Source: Lawsonibacter hominis (GTDB lineage: Bacteria > Bacillota > Clostridia > Oscillospirales > Oscillospiraceae). From it: 8,469 nucleotides of DNA. The notes under the pieces were generated by a model that was given only the letters and a program-made list of their open reading frames with translations, did not search any database and had not been told where the DNA came from. Shown one piece after another: positions 7,171 to 8,469 of the stretch. Numbering within the stretch: the stretch's first letter is position 1; every line of letters begins with the position of its first letter. The stretch lies in assembly GCF_014287895.1 (NCBI RefSeq), contig NZ_JACOPP010000042.1, forward strand, positions 1 through 8,469. Direction: 5' to 3'. A program made the translations under genes and the position numbers.

Positions 7171-8201
7171 TCTTGCTCGGACTCCTGTCCTTTCTGAGCA
7201 AAGTAGAGGGCAAGCGCCTCGTCCACAATGCTGTCGAACTCTTTCTGGCTGATGCTGGCGGTAAAGTATTTCTTGTAAATCGCCGGTTTGACCTTGAACG
7301 CCGTAGCCGTGGATTTCTTGGGTTTCCGGTTAAACTCGCCGGACAAAATCTGTTCGGTACGCTCCGGGGTCAGCTTTCCGGTATATTCCCGCAGCAGGAC
7401 AACCTTTCCCTCATTGACCTTGTACTCGCTTCCCGAAAGCACATCGTCAACCATCTGCTGTTCCTGTTCGGTCAGATAAGAGAGCTGCACAGCTACCACA
7501 ATCGGGAACTCGGCATCATCAATTCTCCTTTTCAGCGGAGTAATCAACTCATTGATGCGGAGATAGTTTGCAACAGCACGGCCTTTCAGGTCATATTCTG
7601 CGCCCACAACATCACGGCTTTTCGACTTGTGGCACTCGATGCCACAAGTCCCGTTTTCCCTGATTTCATCAGGGTTTTCAAGCCGTTTCAACTCCTCGAC
7701 AATATCGTTCCGGCGCCCCTGACAGATCATTTTGGAATAGCGCAGAGTCAGCACCGCCGCTTTTTCAGAGGGCAGCATTTCGGAGAAGGAGCGTTGCAGG
7801 ACATTGGTTTCGATCACATAAATCCAAGCATCTTCATCGGAGAGATTTTCCTTGACGATACAGGGAAGTTCACGGTTTGCAATGGCTGCGGCGTTCTGCC
7901 GGTTATGACCGGCCAGCATTTCATACTCAAAGCCATCTTCATCCCGTTCGATCTTGCGGATGATGGCGGGATTCAGGACCCCATGTTCCGAAATGCTTTC
8001 TACCAGATCATTGAGCCGGTCGCCCTCATACAGCCGGAACGGATGGCCTCGGAAAGCACGAATGGCCTGCGGGGGAAGGGTGATGATGGTATTCTTGGTC
8101 GGCAAGGATACGGAAGGGGTAGGTTCAATAGGGCTTTCTTCTGCGGCATCCAAGCCCAGAAGATCGTCAATGGACTTGATGCGCGGATTGATTTTAGGCA
8201 T
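7161..8201 (-). CDS. parB: ParB/RepB/Spo0J-family partition protein
   Basis: This 346-residue protein is of usual ParB length. It would bind a centromere-like parS site and, with ParA, drive segregation of the element. The N-terminus (MPKINPRIKSIDDLLGLD) is followed by a ParB N-terminal nuclease-like/CTPase domain at about residues 38-135, including the HPFRLYEGDRLNDLVESI helix (53-70), HGVLNPAIIRK (73-83) and the box LAGHNRQNAA (96-105). A helix-turn-helix follows at about 195-220 (SRDVVGAEYDLKGRAVANYL). The C-terminal 120 residues are charged and helical. The start at 8201 is chosen because AAAGGAGG lies 9 bases upstream; an upstream in-frame ATG at 8237 lies inside parA and has no such site. 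The usual GERR motif reads GHNR here, which I believe is common in mobile-element ParBs. A Cys/His-containing insert (CGIECH, 186-191) lies before the HTH and is encoded by a hairpin. The protein could be a plasmid-type regulator rather than a true segregation factor, but the parA overlap favours partition. Confidence 0.93.
   Translation of the reverse strand: MPKINPRIKSIDDLLGLDAAEESPIEPTPSVSLPTKNTIITLPPQAIRAFRGHPFRLYEGDRLNDLVESISEHGVLNPAIIRKIERDEDGFEYEMLAGHNRQNAAAIANRELPCIVKENLSDEDAWIYVIETNVLQRSFSEMLPSEKAAVLTLRYSKMICQGRRNDIVEELKRLENPDEIRENGTCGIECHKSKSRDVVGAEYDLKGRAVANYLRINELITPLKRRIDDAEFPIVVAVQLSYLTEQEQQMVDDVLSGSEYKVNEGKVVLLREYTGKLTPERTEQILSGEFNRKPKKSTATAFKVKPAIYKKYFTASISQKEFDSIVDEALALYFAQKGQESEQEAG
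7624..7650. repeat. Inverted repeat with 11-bp arms inside parB
   Basis: GACTTGTGGCA, a 5-base spacer CTCGA, then TGCCACAAGTC. The arms are perfect. It encodes the GTCGIECHKS segment between the ParB N-terminal domain and its helix-turn-helix. Candidate roles are an intragenic parS-like site (one Bacillus subtilis parS lies within spo0J) or an mRNA hairpin. Neither is shown by sequence alone. Confidence 0.8.
7658..7674. repeat. Second inverted repeat in parB, 7-bp arms
   Basis: CCCTGAT, spacer TTC, then ATCAGGG, with four T on each outer side of the plus strand. It starts 8 bases past the larger inverted repeat, so two hairpins sit within 51 bases of parB. On the plus strand the hairpin is followed by TTTT, which would be at most a weak terminator for antisense transcription. 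Confidence 0.65.
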
Positions 8202-8469
8202 TTGCCAGCACCTCCTTTGCAAGTTCCAGATAGGCAAGAGAGGCGGGGTTTGCCTGCTCCAGTTCCATGACGCTCATTCCGTAGCTGTTTGCATCCCCCA
8301 CCTTGACCGTGTAGGGAATCTGACAGTTGAAGATGGGGAGCGATTGAAACGCCTTTGTGACCTGACCGTATGTACGGCGATACAGGTTCGTCCGCTTGTT
8401 GCATTTGGTGAACAGGATACCGCCGATCTCAATGCTGGGATTTAATTTCCGCTTGATTTTCTTGATGGT
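8194..8469 (-). CDS. parA: ParA/Soj-type partition ATPase, C-terminal 91 residues (5' end outside window)
   Basis: This is the tail of a ParA/Soj/MinD-type P-loop ATPase, which works with ParB to segregate low-copy plasmids, integrative elements or chromosomes. Only the last 91 codons are present, and the Walker A and B motifs lie off the right edge. Visible ParA-like features are a hydrophobic strand IGGILFTKCN followed by KRTNLYRR, matching the conserved 'GILLT...RTNL' region of the family. After it comes the IPYTVKVGDANSYGMSV segment, at the place where Soj-type proteins carry 'IPRNVRLSEAPSYG'. A helix ending in ELAKEVLANA closes the protein. The TAA stop at 8196-8194 overlaps the parB start by 8 bases (ATGCCTAA), which implies translational coupling and one parAB transcript. 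The family call rests on these motifs and on the adjacent parB. Whether it is a plasmid-type or element-type ParA cannot be told from this fragment. Confidence 0.85.
   Translation of the reverse strand, partial: TIKKIKRKLNPSIEIGGILFTKCNKRTNLYRRTYGQVTKAFQSLPIFNCQIPYTVKVGDANSYGMSVMELEQANPASLAYLELAKEVLANA
8209..8218 (-). promoter_or_regulatory. Ribosome binding site of parB
   Basis: AAAGGAGGTG reads on the minus strand within the last codons of parA, with AAAGGAGG ending 9 bases before the ATG at 8201. It decides the parB start in favour of MPKINPR rather than the in-frame ATG 12 codons upstream. Confidence 0.85.

Noticed and set aside
8202..8237. N-terminal extension of ParB from the in-frame ATG at 8237
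   Set aside because: The extension MPIWNLQRRCWQ is read out of frame from parA codons and lacks a ribosome binding site. ATG 8201 has a near-perfect one.
8000..8404. 134-codon minus-strand ORF spanning the parA/parB junction
   Set aside because: It is a third-frame shadow of two overlapping genes whose products have clear ParA and ParB motifs. Its own translation resembles no protein family.
1..8469. Searched for CRISPR repeats, tRNA/rRNA genes, IS ends and att sites
   Set aside because: No regularly spaced repeats, cloverleaf or rRNA-like sequence, transposase or integrase, or paired terminal repeats were seen. The window is almost wholly coding.

Overview
This window looks like an accessory segment of an integrative/conjugative element (or related large mobile element) from a gut Firmicute, probably of the Clostridia (Oscillospiraceae/Lachnospiraceae type). 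The evidence is the moderately high GC content, strong AGGAGG-type ribosome binding sites, and a gene set (ParA, ParB and a giant DNA methylase/SNF2 helicase of the large polyvalent type, plus a TnpV-family ORF) typical of Tn1549-like and Tn4451-like mobile DNA in these bacteria. The taxonomic and element assignments are inferences from family resemblance. No integrase, relaxase, att site, tRNA, rRNA or CRISPR array is visible.

All convincing genes are on the minus strand, so the window reads right to left. At the right edge is the C-terminal part of a ParA ATPase (8194-8469). Its last codons overlap the start of parB (7161-8201) by 8 bases. Forty bases after parB, a strong ribosome binding site precedes a TTG start at 7120. 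From there one reading frame stays open to position 1 and off the left edge, giving at least 2373 codons. Its domains in order are: an ArdC-N-like single-strand DNA-binding/antirestriction domain; a low-complexity linker; several domains of the kind found in large polyvalent proteins; a GNAT-like acetyltransferase fold; an N6-adenine DNA methyltransferase with motifs DPGMGTG and NIPF; and an SNF2/DEAH helicase with motifs GAGKT, DEAH and TGTP. ParA/ParB would keep the element in dividing cells, and the giant protein would protect, modify or remodel its DNA during transfer and establishment.

The most unusual spot is 5925-6390. Inside the giant ORF, one base out of register with it, lies a complete 122-codon TnpV-family gene with its own Shine-Dalgarno sequence. 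About 50 bases after its stop codon is a canonical intrinsic terminator (9-bp GC-rich stem followed by a T run). The giant frame reads straight through this small gene and terminator as a disordered, Gly/Arg/Asp/Pro-rich linker. It is either an overprinted gene pair or a captured tnpV cassette that became coding sequence for a linker.

Other features that no gene call explains are a perfect 24-bp palindrome in the linker just before the methyltransferase domain (3573-3596), two adjacent hairpins inside parB (7624-7674), and a GC-only hairpin across the parB stop codon (7155-7170). Coding sequence fills nearly the whole window. The only gap between genes is the 40 bases between parB and the giant gene.
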